Source: Clostridiales bacterium
GTDB taxonomy: Bacteria; Bacillota; Clostridia; Saccharofermentanales; Saccharofermentanaceae
Direction: 5' to 3'
Length of the DNA stretch: 9,861 bases
Assembly (NCBI GenBank): GCA_017612755.1
Contig: JAGAFH010000229.1
Span: 1 to 9,861 of the forward strand
Shown one piece after another: positions 1 to 7,575 of the stretch. The position numbers and the translations under genes were made by a program. Within the stretch, counting starts at the first letter, position 1, and every line of letters begins with the position of its first letter. A model generated the notes under the pieces. It ran no database searches and had not been told where the DNA came from. It saw nothing but the letters and a program-made list of their open reading frames with translations.

Positions 1-1872
1 CCTTCCCCTGAACTTCACAAAATCTTTACTGAATATCATACAACACACTCAGATGCAGTTTTCTCTGTATACACACCTGAGATCAAGGCTGCAAGACATT
101 CCCATATCCTTACAGGACTTCCCGATACATACGGTCGTGGACGTATCGTAGGTGACTACAGAAGAGTCGCTCTTTACGGAATCGATTTCCTTATCGAGAA
201 GAAGCAGGAAGATCTTGCTAACTGCGGCGACGGCACAATGCTGGACGAAGTTATCCGTCAGAGAGAAGAGCTTGCTATGCAGATCAAGGCTCTCAAGCAG
301 ATGAAGGTCATGGCCCAGTCCTATGGTTACGACATCTCCGCTCCCGCCAAGAATGCCAAGGAAGCTGTTCAGTGGCTGTACTTCGGTTACCTTGCAGCTA
401 TCAAGACACAGAATGGTGCTGCAATGTCCGTAGGCCGTGTATCCACATTCCTCGACATCTATATCGACAGAGATATCAAGAACGGTTCCCTTACAGAGAA
501 GGAAGCACAGGAGCTCATCGACCATTTCGTAATGAAGCTCCGTATGGTTAAGTTCGCACGTATCCCTTCCTACAACGAGCTCTTCTCCGGTGACCCCGTA
601 TGGGCTACACTTGAGGTCGGCGGTCTCGGATCCGACGGACGTTCCATGGTTACAAAGAACGACTACCGTTTCCTTCATACTCTTGAGAACATGGGTCCCG
701 CACCTGAGCCCAACCTTACTATCCTCTACAGTAAGAGACTTCCTACAAACTTCAGAAAGTATGCAGCTCACATCTCTATCGTTACATCTTCCGTTCAGTA
801 CGAGAATGATGACATCATGAGACCTGTATGGGGCGATGATTACTCCATCTGCTGCTGCGTATCTGCTACACAGACAGGTAAGGAGATGCAGTTCTTCGGC
901 GCACGTGCCAACCTTGCAAAGTGCCTCCTGTACGCTATCAACGGTGGTGTTGACGAGCTTGAGAAGACACAGGTTGCTCCCGCTTACGCTCCTATCACAT
1001 CCGAGTACCTTGACTATGATGAGGTAATGAAGAAGTATGACGTAATGCTCGACTGGCTCGTTGATCTCTATGTTAACTGCCTTAACCTCATCCAGTACAT
1101 GCACGATAAGTACTACTATGAAGCAGCTGAGCTTGCTCTCATCGATACAAACGTACGTCGTACATTCGCTACAGGTATCGCAGGTTTCTCACACGTTATC
1201 GATTCCCTTTCCGCTATCAAGTACGCAAAGGTTAAGACTATCCGTGACGAGAACGGCATCGTAGTTGATTACGAGACAGAGGGTGACTTCCCCAGATACG
1301 GTAACGACGACGACAGAGCTGATGAGATCGGCGTATGGCTCCTCGATACATTCATCAAGAAGGTCAAGAAGCACCACACATACAGAAATGCTGAGCCTAC
1401 AACATCTATCCTTACCATCACATCCAACGTTGTATACGGTAAGAAGACAGGTTCAACACCTAACGGCAGAAAGGCCGGCGAGCCTCTTTCTCCCGGAGCT
1501 AACCCTGCATACGGCGCAGAGCAGAACGGTCTCGTTGCTTCTCTTAACTCCGTTGCTAAGATCCCTTACGTCTGGGCTCTCGATGGTATCTCAAATACAC
1601 AGACCATCAATCCCGGTGCTATCGGACACACAGAGGAAGAGCAGGTCAACAACCTTGTAAGCGTTATGGACGGTTACTTCGCACAGGGCGCACATCACCT
1701 CAACGTTAACGTCTTCGGTACAGAGAAGCTCATCGACGCTATGGAGCATCCCGAGAAGGAAGAGTACGCTAACTTCACTATCCGTGTATCCGGATATGCT
1801 GTTAAGTTCATCGACCTTACAAAGGAGCAGCAGCGCGACGTTATCGCAAGAACATGCCACGACAGAATGTGA
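1..1872 (+). CDS. pflB: Formate C-acetyltransferase (pyruvate formate-lyase), 5' end outside the window
   Basis: Glycyl-radical enzyme of anaerobic fermentation, cytoplasmic, converting pyruvate and CoA to formate and acetyl-CoA. The frame is open from base 1, so 623 residues are visible; compared with about 760 in E. coli, some 135 N-terminal residues lie outside. The thiyl-radical cysteine pair is at visible residues 285-286 (bases 853-858) in the context [10 protein letters not shown], with a third Cys at 284 where E. coli has Ala. The downstream [10 protein letters not shown] block is intact. The radical glycine is visible residue 598 (codon 1792-1794) in RVSGYAVKF, 25 residues from the C terminus as in the family. 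[17 protein letters not shown] is also typical. Codon use is strongly biased (ACA Thr, CTT/CTC Leu, AAG Lys), which suggests high expression. The activase gene lies directly downstream. The ATG at base 238 is an internal Met, not the start. Identification is very secure. Confidence 0.97.
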   Translation, partial: PSPELHKIFTEYHTTHSDAVFSVYTPEIKAARHSHILTGLPDTYGRGRIVGDYRRVALYGIDFLIEKKQEDLANCGDGTMLDEVIRQREELAMQIKALKQMKVMAQSYGYDISAPAKNAKEAVQWLYFGYLAAIKTQNGAAMSVGRVSTFLDIYIDRDIKNGSLTEKEAQELIDHFVMKLRMVKFARIPSYNELFSGDPVWATLEVGGLGSDGRSMVTKNDYRFLHTLENMGPAPEPNLTILYSKRLPTNFRKYAAHISIVTSSVQYENDDIMRPVWGDDYSICCCVSATQTGKEMQFFGARANLAKCLLYAINGGVDELEKTQVAPAYAPITSEYLDYDEVMKKYDVMLDWLVDLYVNCLNLIQYMHDKYYYEAAELALIDTNVRRTFATGIAGFSHVIDSLSAIKYAKVKTIRDENGIVVDYETEGDFPRYGNDDDRADEIGVWLLDTFIKKVKKHHTYRNAEPTTSILTITSNVVYGKKTGSTPNGRKAGEPLSPGANPAYGAEQNGLVASLNSVAKIPYVWALDGISNTQTINPGAIGHTEEEQVNNLVSVMDGYFAQGAHHLNVNVFGTEKLIDAMEHPEKEEYANFTIRVSGYAVKFIDLTKEQQRDVIARTCHDRM

Positions 1873-1902
1873 TCTTGCTGATATAATCATTGAGAAAGCG
1901 GG

Positions 1903-1935
1903 GCGGCTGTCCGGTTGGACAGCCGCTTCTTTATT
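1903..1935 (+). terminator. Hairpin terminator or attenuator between pflB and pflA
   Basis: A perfect 10-bp GC-rich stem (1903-1912 with 1917-1926) closes a GGTT tetraloop and is followed by TTCTTTATT. It lies 30 bases after the pflB stop and ends just before the pflA ribosome site (AGGAG, 1936-1940). I see no clear promoter between hairpin and pflA, so it most likely works as a partial terminator or 3'-end stabiliser that leaves pflA expressed below pflB. This role is inferred. Confidence 0.85.
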
Positions 1936-1946
1936 AGGAGTTATAT

Positions 1947-2672
1947 ATGGTAAAAGGATATGTTCATTCAGTTGAGAGTTTCGGTTCGGTAGACGGCCCC
2001 GGAGTCAGATATATCATCTTTCTGGCAGGTTGTCCCATGAGATGCCAGTTCTGCCATAACCCGGACACCTGGAAGATGGATGAGGGCAAAGAGGCCACGG
2101 CCGATGAACTCCTTGCCAAGGCTGTCAGATATAAGCCCTACTGGGGAGATCTGGGCGGTATTACCGTCAGCGGAGGTGAGCCTCTCCTTCAGATCGATTT
2201 CCTTCTGGAACTCTTTAAGAAGGCCAAAGATATGGGCATCAACACCTGTATCGATACTTCGGGCAGTCCTTTTACAAAAGAAGAACCTTACTATTCCAAG
2301 TTCCTTGAGCTCATGAAATATACTGATCTTGTGATGCTGGATATCAAGCATATAGATCCTGAAGGACATAAGATCCTGACAAAGAGACCTAATGACAATA
2401 TCCTGGATCTGGCAAGGACCCTTTCCGACATGGGGATAAAGATGTGGATAAGACATGTGCTGGTTCCCGAAAGGAACGATAAGGATGAATATCTTATCAG
2501 GCTCCGGGAGTTCATAGACACATTGAAGACTGTGGAAAAAGTGGAAGTTTTGCCTTATCATACACTTGGCGTCCATAAGTGGCAGACACTTGGTATCCCT
2601 TACGAACTGGAGGGCATCGACCCGCCAACCAAGGAGAGGGTAGAGAATGCCAGGAATATTCTGGGAGCATAA
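1947..2672 (+). CDS. pflA: Pyruvate formate-lyase 1-activating enzyme (radical SAM)
   Basis: 241-residue radical SAM enzyme that generates the glycyl radical on PflB using S-adenosylmethionine and a [4Fe-4S] cluster. The cluster motif CxxxCxxC is C29, C33 and C36 in LAGCPMRCQFCHNP. The preceding SVDGPGVRYIIF and the TVSGGEPLLQ glycine-rich strand, which contacts SAM in this family, are both present. The length is normal for PflA (about 245). The start is set by AGGAG at 1936-1940, six bases before ATG. It lies 74 bases behind pflB, separated by a strong hairpin, the usual order for this pair. The following membrane-protein gene begins 13 bases after the stop, so read-through into it is likely. 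Confidence 0.96.
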   Translation: MVKGYVHSVESFGSVDGPGVRYIIFLAGCPMRCQFCHNPDTWKMDEGKEATADELLAKAVRYKPYWGDLGGITVSGGEPLLQIDFLLELFKKAKDMGINTCIDTSGSPFTKEEPYYSKFLELMKYTDLVMLDIKHIDPEGHKILTKRPNDNILDLARTLSDMGIKMWIRHVLVPERNDKDEYLIRLREFIDTLKTVEKVEVLPYHTLGVHKWQTLGIPYELEGIDPPTKERVENARNILGA

Positions 2673-2685
2673 AGAGGATAGTAAG

Positions 2686-3411
2686 ATGAGTGAAGACAGA
2701 TTTGACAGGGAAGACAGAGATGAGGCTTTCGCCAACAACAAAGGAACGATCACATCCTGGAAACAGCTGATCATCGTAGTAGGCGGATTCTTTGGTTTCC
2801 TTTTTGTTATCGGAATAGTATCGGCTATCCCCGGAGCCCAGTGGCTTCTCGGGATCCTGGTGGGACTTCTTTTTCTGGGAACGGGTATCACATTCCTCAG
2901 AAGGACCAGAAACAATCAGATGCTTCCCGTAATCGCAGTTATAGCCGGCGCCGCCATGATCTTCTTTTCTGTTGTAGGGAAGTTTTTCCCTGATCTAAAG
3001 GAGAGTATGGGAGCCAAAGGATATGGTGTGGTAATGATCGTTATAGGGTTGTTTGCGATGATATATCCCTTTGTTTACTCCTCTTATGTCCGGAAGAAGT
3101 ATACCGAGACTGTTGAAGCTACGGTCATCCGCGTAGATGTAAGCTATTCAAGATCCAGCCGGGGCCACCGTACACGCACATACCGTCCGGTATATCAGTT
3201 CACATATTCCGGAAGGGAATATGAGGTCATGGAAGGCCTTTATTCATCAGGTGCCCATCCTATGGTGGGAGAGATAAGAGAGCTTCATATAGATGAGGAG
3301 GATCCCAACCGCTTTTTCGACATTAAGCAGATGAGATCCAAGTCCGCATTCTCTGTCATGATCGCTGTTGCCGTTATCGTATTCGGTGTATTTATGGTGG
3401 TTGTCGGATGA
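2686..3411 (+). CDS. DUF3592 multi-pass membrane protein
   Basis: 241 residues. After a charged cytosolic head (1-24, rich in Asp, Glu and Arg) there are predicted membrane segments at about 27-48, 52-71, 79-98 and 111-132. A soluble beta-rich domain follows (about 138-212), then a last helix at 221-240. The soluble part has the layout of DUF3592 proteins: an ETVEATVIRV strand, a basic Ser/Arg/His loop, YRPVYQFTYSGREYEV, and a GEIRELHIDEEDPNRF end that resembles the family's YNPxNP-type motif. Function is unknown; the family occurs in bacteria as membrane proteins with an exposed small domain. The start at 2686 is preferred over an ATG at 2647 inside pflA because AGAGGA (2673-2678) sits seven bases upstream. 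The stop overlaps the start of the lipase-like gene (ATGA), which implies translational coupling. Confidence 0.8.
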   Translation: MSEDRFDREDRDEAFANNKGTITSWKQLIIVVGGFFGFLFVIGIVSAIPGAQWLLGILVGLLFLGTGITFLRRTRNNQMLPVIAVIAGAAMIFFSVVGKFFPDLKESMGAKGYGVVMIVIGLFAMIYPFVYSSYVRKKYTETVEATVIRVDVSYSRSSRGHRTRTYRPVYQFTYSGREYEVMEGLYSSGAHPMVGEIRELHIDEEDPNRFFDIKQMRSKSAFSVMIAVAVIVFGVFMVVVG

Positions 3412-4742
3412 TCCTTTCGTTCATAGTCTTTGTTATCTATTCGAATATCGCGCTGATCCTGGACGTACTGGGAATGTTCGACTACATCGTCCCGGTATCC
3501 CTGACCGGATTTGTTATTTTTTCTTTCTTTATCTTTGTTCCTTCCTTCAGGAAGTTTCCCCAGAAGAAGACAAAGAAGATCCAGAGGGGCGTCGTTCTCC
3601 TTGTAGGATTTCTGATCACTTTCATCTGTGACGTCATCGCCCTTTCTTCCTATCTCATCGTCTACTGCGGAATGATGGGTGAGAGGGACTACTGGAACGA
3701 CGCGGTACTGGCTGAGATCATCATCGCCGTAGTTGCCGGAAATATTATCTTCTGGAACGGAATAATCAGGGTCTATATATCTTCCAAGCAGCTGGGACTT
3801 AAGTGGAGGCTCATAGGTATCCTCTGCGGAATGATCCCCATCGCCCACTTCATTGCTCTGGGAAAGATCATAAACGTTACCTCCAGGGAATATAAGGAAG
3901 AGGATGCCAGATATAAGCTCAACAAGAGCCGTGAAGCCGACAGGATCTGCGCTACAAAGTATCCTCTTCTCATGGTCCACGGAGTCTTCTTCAGGGACTT
4001 TAAGTTCTTTAATTACTGGGGAAGGGTGCCGGATGATCTTATCGCCAACGGCGCAACTGTATACTACGGAAACCAGCAGTCAGCCGCATCTGTGGAAGAC
4101 AGCGGAAAAGAACTGGCAGACAGGATAAAAGAGATCGTAGACGAGACCGGCTGCGGCAAGGTGAATATAATCGCCCACAGTAAGGGTGGCCTGGATTCGA
4201 GATGCGCTATCACCAAGTGGGGAGCAGCTCCTTATGTGGCATCACTTACTACCATAAACACGCCCCACCGGGGATGCCAGTTTGCGGATTATCTTCTGAA
4301 CAAGGCGCCCCAGAAATTAAAGGATACGGTGGCGGCCCAGTATAATGCTGCCCTCCGTAAAGTGGGTGACAAGAACCCCGACTTTATCGCGGCGGTAACA
4401 GATCTTACCCATACCGCATGTTCGGGCTTTAATGAGTCATGTCCTGACGATCCCGGTGTTTTCTACCAGAGCGTAGGATCCAAGTCTGTAAGCGCGGCAG
4501 GAGGAAGATTCCCCCTTAACCTTTCCTATCATCTGGTCAATTATTTCGACGGACCAAACGACGGACTCGTATCACTGCCAGCCATGAAGTGGGGTGAGGA
4601 TTTCATCACCGTCGCACCCCGGAAAAAGAGGGGAATAACCCACGGAGATATGATCGACCTTAACCGGGAAAATATCGACGGATTTGACGTAAGAGAGACA
4701 TATGTACAGCTTGTAAGCAATCTTAAGGAAAGAGGACTCTGA
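3408..4742 (+). CDS. Membrane-anchored lipase-like alpha/beta hydrolase
   Basis: 444 residues in two parts. Residues 1 to about 155 hold roughly five hydrophobic segments (near 2-22, 26-45, 61-87, 100-120 and 133-153). A charged linker leads into an alpha/beta-hydrolase domain from about 184. That domain starts with YPLLMVHGVFF (oxyanion-hole HG at 191-192) and carries the nucleophile elbow AHSKGG with Ser258. INTPHRG follows, then FDGPNDGLVS with probable acid Asp385, and GITHGDMID with probable His412. Order and spacing match bacterial triacylglycerol lipases and related esterases, so an ester hydrolase acting at the membrane is inferred; the substrate is unknown. The start is the ATG inside the ATGA overlap with the DUF3592 gene, with GGTGG seven bases upstream. 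Orientation of the catalytic domain (inside or outside) cannot be settled by eye. The multi-helix N-terminal half is unusual for a lipase. Confidence 0.82.
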   Translation: MILSFIVFVIYSNIALILDVLGMFDYIVPVSLTGFVIFSFFIFVPSFRKFPQKKTKKIQRGVVLLVGFLITFICDVIALSSYLIVYCGMMGERDYWNDAVLAEIIIAVVAGNIIFWNGIIRVYISSKQLGLKWRLIGILCGMIPIAHFIALGKIINVTSREYKEEDARYKLNKSREADRICATKYPLLMVHGVFFRDFKFFNYWGRVPDDLIANGATVYYGNQQSAASVEDSGKELADRIKEIVDETGCGKVNIIAHSKGGLDSRCAITKWGAAPYVASLTTINTPHRGCQFADYLLNKAPQKLKDTVAAQYNAALRKVGDKNPDFIAAVTDLTHTACSGFNESCPDDPGVFYQSVGSKSVSAAGGRFPLNLSYHLVNYFDGPNDGLVSLPAMKWGEDFITVAPRKKRGITHGDMIDLNRENIDGFDVRETYVQLVSNLKERGL

Positions 4743-4761
4743 TATCATCAGGGTCTTCTTT
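4729..4761 (+). terminator. Hairpin terminator overlapping the lipase-like stop codon
   Basis: A 15-bp stem with two G-U wobbles (4729-4743 with 4747-4761) closes an ATC loop and contains the TGA stop. The 3' arm is pyrimidine-rich and ends TCTTCTTT, so the T tract is partly inside the stem. It probably ends the transcript carrying pflA, the DUF3592 gene and the hydrolase gene. Confidence 0.65.
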
Positions 4762-4787
4762 ACTGAAAGGCAGATCACTGTTAATAT
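4759..4787 (+). promoter_or_regulatory. Possible promoter for the HdeD-like gene
   Basis: TTTACT (4759-4764) and TAATAT (4782-4787) are spaced by 17 bases and lie just after the preceding hairpin. A start site near 4794 would give a leader of about 27 bases. A 7-bp inverted repeat (TACTGAA at 4761-4767, TTCAGTA at 4789-4795) brackets the -10 and could be an operator. Both elements depart from consensus, so this is tentative. Confidence 0.4.
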
Positions 4788-4820
4788 CTTCAGTAGAAAA
4801 CGATGCGGGAGGGCCTTTAT

Positions 4821-5363
4821 ATGGATGAGAGCAGTATCAAGTCGATCAGGAATAATATGATCATCACGAATATCGTTATATTGCTTCTGGGTGTGGCATT
4901 TATCGCCTGGCCTAAGGAGTCATCTGAAATGCTTGTCATGGCCATCGGTATAGTCCTTATCGCAATGGCTGTCTTTGAGGTGGTAGTGTTCCTTTTCGCC
5001 AAGAACAGAGGCTTTACGGATGTAGTCAGTCTTATCGCGGGAATAATCGCTGCCCTTGCCGGCATCTGGCTTCTCATATCCCCCTCCTGGCTGGTGGGCT
5101 TTTTCGGTATAATCTTCGGCGTCATCATCATAGCCGTGGGTCTCGCCCATATCCATCAGGCCATATTCATCATAAGACACCACAGACAGATATGGTGGAT
5201 CTCCCTTCTCGTGGCGGTCCTGGCTATCGCACTGGGCGTATTTGTTATCATCAACCCCTTTGAGTTTACTAACGGTCTGATGATCTGGATCGGAATAGGA
5301 ATGGTAATAGAGGCTGTTTTCGGGTTCTTTAACCTTCCTGCCATGAAGCATAAAGATGCCTGA
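4821..5363 (+). CDS. HdeD/DUF308 family six-helix membrane protein
   Basis: 180 residues, almost all hydrophobic, with six predicted membrane segments near 12-30, 36-59, 66-87, 91-117, 124-145 and 150-171. The internal pattern repeats: each helix pair contains a Gly-rich stretch, and a W-P or S-P turn (IAWPKES, LLISPSW, IINPFEF) closes alternate helices. This is the architecture of the DUF308 / HdeD acid-resistance membrane proteins, whose E. coli member is linked to acid tolerance. Function in this organism is not known. ATG at 4821 is chosen over an in-frame ATG at 4803 because GGGAGGG (4807-4813) lies seven bases before it and within the longer version. The gene sits between two hairpins and is probably its own transcription unit. 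Confidence 0.83.
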   Translation: MDESSIKSIRNNMIITNIVILLLGVAFIAWPKESSEMLVMAIGIVLIAMAVFEVVVFLFAKNRGFTDVVSLIAGIIAALAGIWLLISPSWLVGFFGIIFGVIIIAVGLAHIHQAIFIIRHHRQIWWISLLVAVLAIALGVFVIINPFEFTNGLMIWIGIGMVIEAVFGFFNLPAMKHKDA

Positions 5364-5381
5364 TATATCAGGAAGTTTTTT
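5359..5381 (+). terminator. Short hairpin terminator at the end of the HdeD-like gene
   Basis: The 14-base perfect palindrome CCTGATATATCAGG (5359-5372) can form a 5-bp stem with a TATA loop and is followed by AAG and six T. The TGA stop lies inside the stem. The stem is short, so efficiency may be modest. Confidence 0.55.
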
Positions 5382-5404
5382 GCTCATTACGGCCCATGTT
5401 GTTG

Positions 5405-5410
5405 TATAAT
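5405..5410 (+). promoter_or_regulatory. Candidate -10 box for the metallo-hydrolase/DUF1846 unit
   Basis: A perfect TATAAT lies 30 bases before the start codon at 5440 and after the preceding terminator, which is where a promoter is expected. The best -35 is poor: TTGCTC at 5380-5385 with a 19-base spacer. A start site near 5417 would give a leader of about 23 bases that includes the GAGGTGG ribosome site. Confidence 0.45.
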
Positions 5411-5439
5411 CTTTCTATTATGAATTTGAGGTGGATCTA

Positions 5440-6078
5440 ATGGAAATCACATATCTCGGTCATTCGTGCTTCAAGATCATCAAGGACGGTTTCGCCCTTA
5501 TCCTCGACCCCTATAAGACAGATTCGGTCCCCGGCCTTTATCCCCTTAAGGAAACGGCCAACCAGGTAGTGCCTTCCCACAGGCACGACGACCATTTCGG
5601 CCTTAATGAGATAAAGCTATCCGAGACCAGAGCGGATACGCCTTTTATGGTCAGCTTTATCCCTACGTTCCATGACGACCGGGAAGGGGCTCTGAGAGGC
5701 CAGAACAATGTGATAGTCATCGATGTGGATGATATGAAGATCGTCCATATGGGAGATATAGGATGCATGCTGACTGATGAGGAGATGGAGCTCATCAAAG
5801 GATGCGATATCCTCATGATCCCGGTGGGAGGATTTTTTACCATCGATGCTAAGCAGGCCAAAGAATATGTGGATATCATCAAGCCTAAGATCACAATTCC
5901 CATGCACTATAGCGGCAGGACTTTCGGTTATGACGTGATCTCGGGCGTAAACAAGTTCACAAAGCTCTTCGATAAGGAAGATATCTGCGAAAAGGATTCC
6001 ATCATCAATATCGATAAGGCCCCCAGGGGTAATAAAGTATATGTAATGAAGCCTTTAAGGGCTGAAAAGGAAGGTTAA
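5440..6078 (+). CDS. Metallo-beta-lactamase fold hydrolase, UlaG/UPF0173-like
   Basis: 212 residues, the normal size for single-domain UPF0173/UlaG-like (lactamase_B_3) proteins. It begins with ITYLGHSCF (His8), then LDPY, followed by the metal motif SHRHDDH, supplying H47, H49, D51 and H52. TFHDD (His78), HMGDIG (His103, Asp106) and IPMHY (His156) complete the pattern of a two-metal hydrolase active site. Substrate is unknown; relatives act on lactones, cyclic phosphates or nucleic acids, so the sequence gives no specific reaction. ATG at 5440 is preferred over an in-frame GTG at 5431 because GAGGTGG (5428-5434) is a good ribosome site five bases before the ATG and itself contains the GTG. 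The DUF1846 gene starts eight bases after the stop, so the two form an operon. Confidence 0.85.
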   Translation: MEITYLGHSCFKIIKDGFALILDPYKTDSVPGLYPLKETANQVVPSHRHDDHFGLNEIKLSETRADTPFMVSFIPTFHDDREGALRGQNNVIVIDVDDMKIVHMGDIGCMLTDEEMELIKGCDILMIPVGGFFTIDAKQAKEYVDIIKPKITIPMHYSGRTFGYDVISGVNKFTKLFDKEDICEKDSIINIDKAPRGNKVYVMKPLRAEKEG

Positions 6079-6086
6079 AAGGATAT

Positions 6087-7571
6087 ATGTTTAAAAAGGG
6101 TTTTGACAGCGACAAGTATGCGGATCTTCAGTCCCAGAGGATCAGGGACAGGATAGACCAGTTCGGGGGAAAGCTCTATCTTGAGTTTGGAGGAAAGCTC
6201 TTTGACGATTACCACGCATCAAGGGTCCTTCCCGGATTTGAACCCGACAGTAAGATCAGGATGCTCATGCAGCTCAAAGCCGATGCGGAGATAGTCATCG
6301 CCATCAATGCAGATGCCATTGAGAAGAGTAAGAGAAGAGGAGATCTGGGTATTACTTATGATCAGGATGTCCTCCGTCTCATAGACGCTTTCACCGAGTT
6401 TGGTCTTTATGTGGGAAGCGTATGTATCACCCAGTTCACGGGCCAGCCTCTGGCGGAGAAGTTCGAACAGAGACTTCACCAACTGGGAGTTAAGGTCTAC
6501 AAGCACTATCCCATCGCAGGATATCCTTCCAATATCCCTCTGATCGTAAGTGATGACGGATACGGAAAGAATGATTATATCGAGACTACCCATTCCCTGG
6601 TAGTCGTAACGGCTCCCGGACCCGGATCCGGAAAGATGGCCACATGCCTTTCCCAGCTCTATCACGAGAACAAGAGGGGTATCAAGGCAGGTTATGCCAA
6701 GTTTGAGACATTCCCTATCTGGAGCATTCCTCTTTCCCATCCGGTCAATGTTGCTTATGAGGCGGCTACGGCAGACCTTAACGACGTCAACATGATCGAC
6801 CCTTTCCACCTTGAAGCTTACGGAAAGACAACGGTCAACTACAACAGGGATGTGGAGATCTTCCCGGTTGTAAATGCCATCTTCGACAAGATATACGGAG
6901 AGTCACCCTACAAGTCCCCTACGGATATGGGCGTAAATATGGCAGGTTTTGCCATCATTGACGACGAGGCATGTCAGGAGGCCAGCCGCCAGGAGATCAT
7001 CAGAAGGTTCTACCTTGCCAAGGTGGCTACGAGGCAGGGATTATCTGACGGTTCTGATGTGACAAAACTTGAGATGATCATGAGCAAGAGCGGCATCGAT
7101 ACATCTGACAGAAGGGTCATCGGAGCTGCCCTTGTAAGAGCGGACCAGACAAACGGTCCTGCTGTTGCAATGGAACTTCCCGACGGAAGGATCGTAACAG
7201 GTAAGACAACGGATCTTCTGGGTCCCGCATCCGCCTGCCTTCTCAACGCGCTTAAGGTCCTTGCAGGCGTTGATCATGAGATACCTCTTATCTCTCCCAA
7301 CGTTATCGAGCCTATCCAGGATCTTAAGGTAAACCACATGGGCAACCATAATCCCAGACTTCATACGGACGAGACGCTTATCGCCCTTACTATCTCAGCC
7401 CAGACAAATCCTGTGGCCGAGCTCTGTATGCAGCAGATCGGAAAGCTGGCAAATATCGATGCCCACTCTACTACTATCCTTTCAAGCGTAGACGTGAACA
7501 TTCTTCATAAGCTGGGCATCAACATCACCTGTGAGCCCAACTACGAGACAAAGAAGCTCTATCACAAATAA
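6087..7571 (+). CDS. DUF1846 (UPF0371) family protein
   Basis: 494 residues, full length for the DUF1846/UPF0371 family, which is common in Firmicutes and Actinobacteria and has no agreed function that I know. The N terminus KKGFDSDKYADLQSQRI and the LYLEFGGKLFDDYHASRVLP block are hallmarks. Residues 171-183 read VVTAPGPGSGK, a glycine-rich loop resembling a P-loop, after a hydrophobic strand, so nucleotide or phosphate binding is a reasonable inference. NMAGFAIIDDEACQEASRQEI and HMGNHNPRLHTDE are further conserved-looking stretches. No signal peptide or membrane segment, so cytoplasmic. AAAAGGA directly before the ATG is a close-set ribosome site, and a second purine run AAGGAAGG lies further upstream in the metallo-hydrolase gene. 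Its stop is four bases from the end of the convergent YunG-like gene. Confidence 0.9.
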   Translation: MFKKGFDSDKYADLQSQRIRDRIDQFGGKLYLEFGGKLFDDYHASRVLPGFEPDSKIRMLMQLKADAEIVIAINADAIEKSKRRGDLGITYDQDVLRLIDAFTEFGLYVGSVCITQFTGQPLAEKFEQRLHQLGVKVYKHYPIAGYPSNIPLIVSDDGYGKNDYIETTHSLVVVTAPGPGSGKMATCLSQLYHENKRGIKAGYAKFETFPIWSIPLSHPVNVAYEAATADLNDVNMIDPFHLEAYGKTTVNYNRDVEIFPVVNAIFDKIYGESPYKSPTDMGVNMAGFAIIDDEACQEASRQEIIRRFYLAKVATRQGLSDGSDVTKLEMIMSKSGIDTSDRRVIGAALVRADQTNGPAVAMELPDGRIVTGKTTDLLGPASACLLNALKVLAGVDHEIPLISPNVIEPIQDLKVNHMGNHNPRLHTDETLIALTISAQTNPVAELCMQQIGKLANIDAHSTTILSSVDVNILHKLGINITCEPNYETKKLYHK

Positions 7572-7575
7572 GGGA

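Noticed and set aside
49..1104. Long minus-strand open frame of 351 codons opposite pflB
   Set aside because: It is a mirror of the strong codon bias of pflB; the product is Cys/Leu/Val/Ser-rich without a family pattern, and pflB on the other strand is certain.
2647..2685. Upstream ATG extending the DUF3592 protein by 13 residues into pflA
   Set aside because: The ATG at 2686 has AGAGGA at good spacing, and the extra residues are only the out-of-frame reading of the pflA end.
1968..2915. Minus-strand open frame of 315 codons opposite pflA and the DUF3592 gene
   Set aside because: It spans two well-supported plus-strand genes and their junction, and its translation resembles no protein family.
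3285..3980. Minus-strand open frame of 231 codons across the DUF3592/hydrolase junction
   Set aside because: Its Asp/Glu/Lys-rich translation is the antisense of membrane helices; no family pattern.
6219..6809. Minus-strand open frame of 196 codons inside the DUF1846 gene
   Set aside because: Antisense shadow of a clearly conserved coding sequence.
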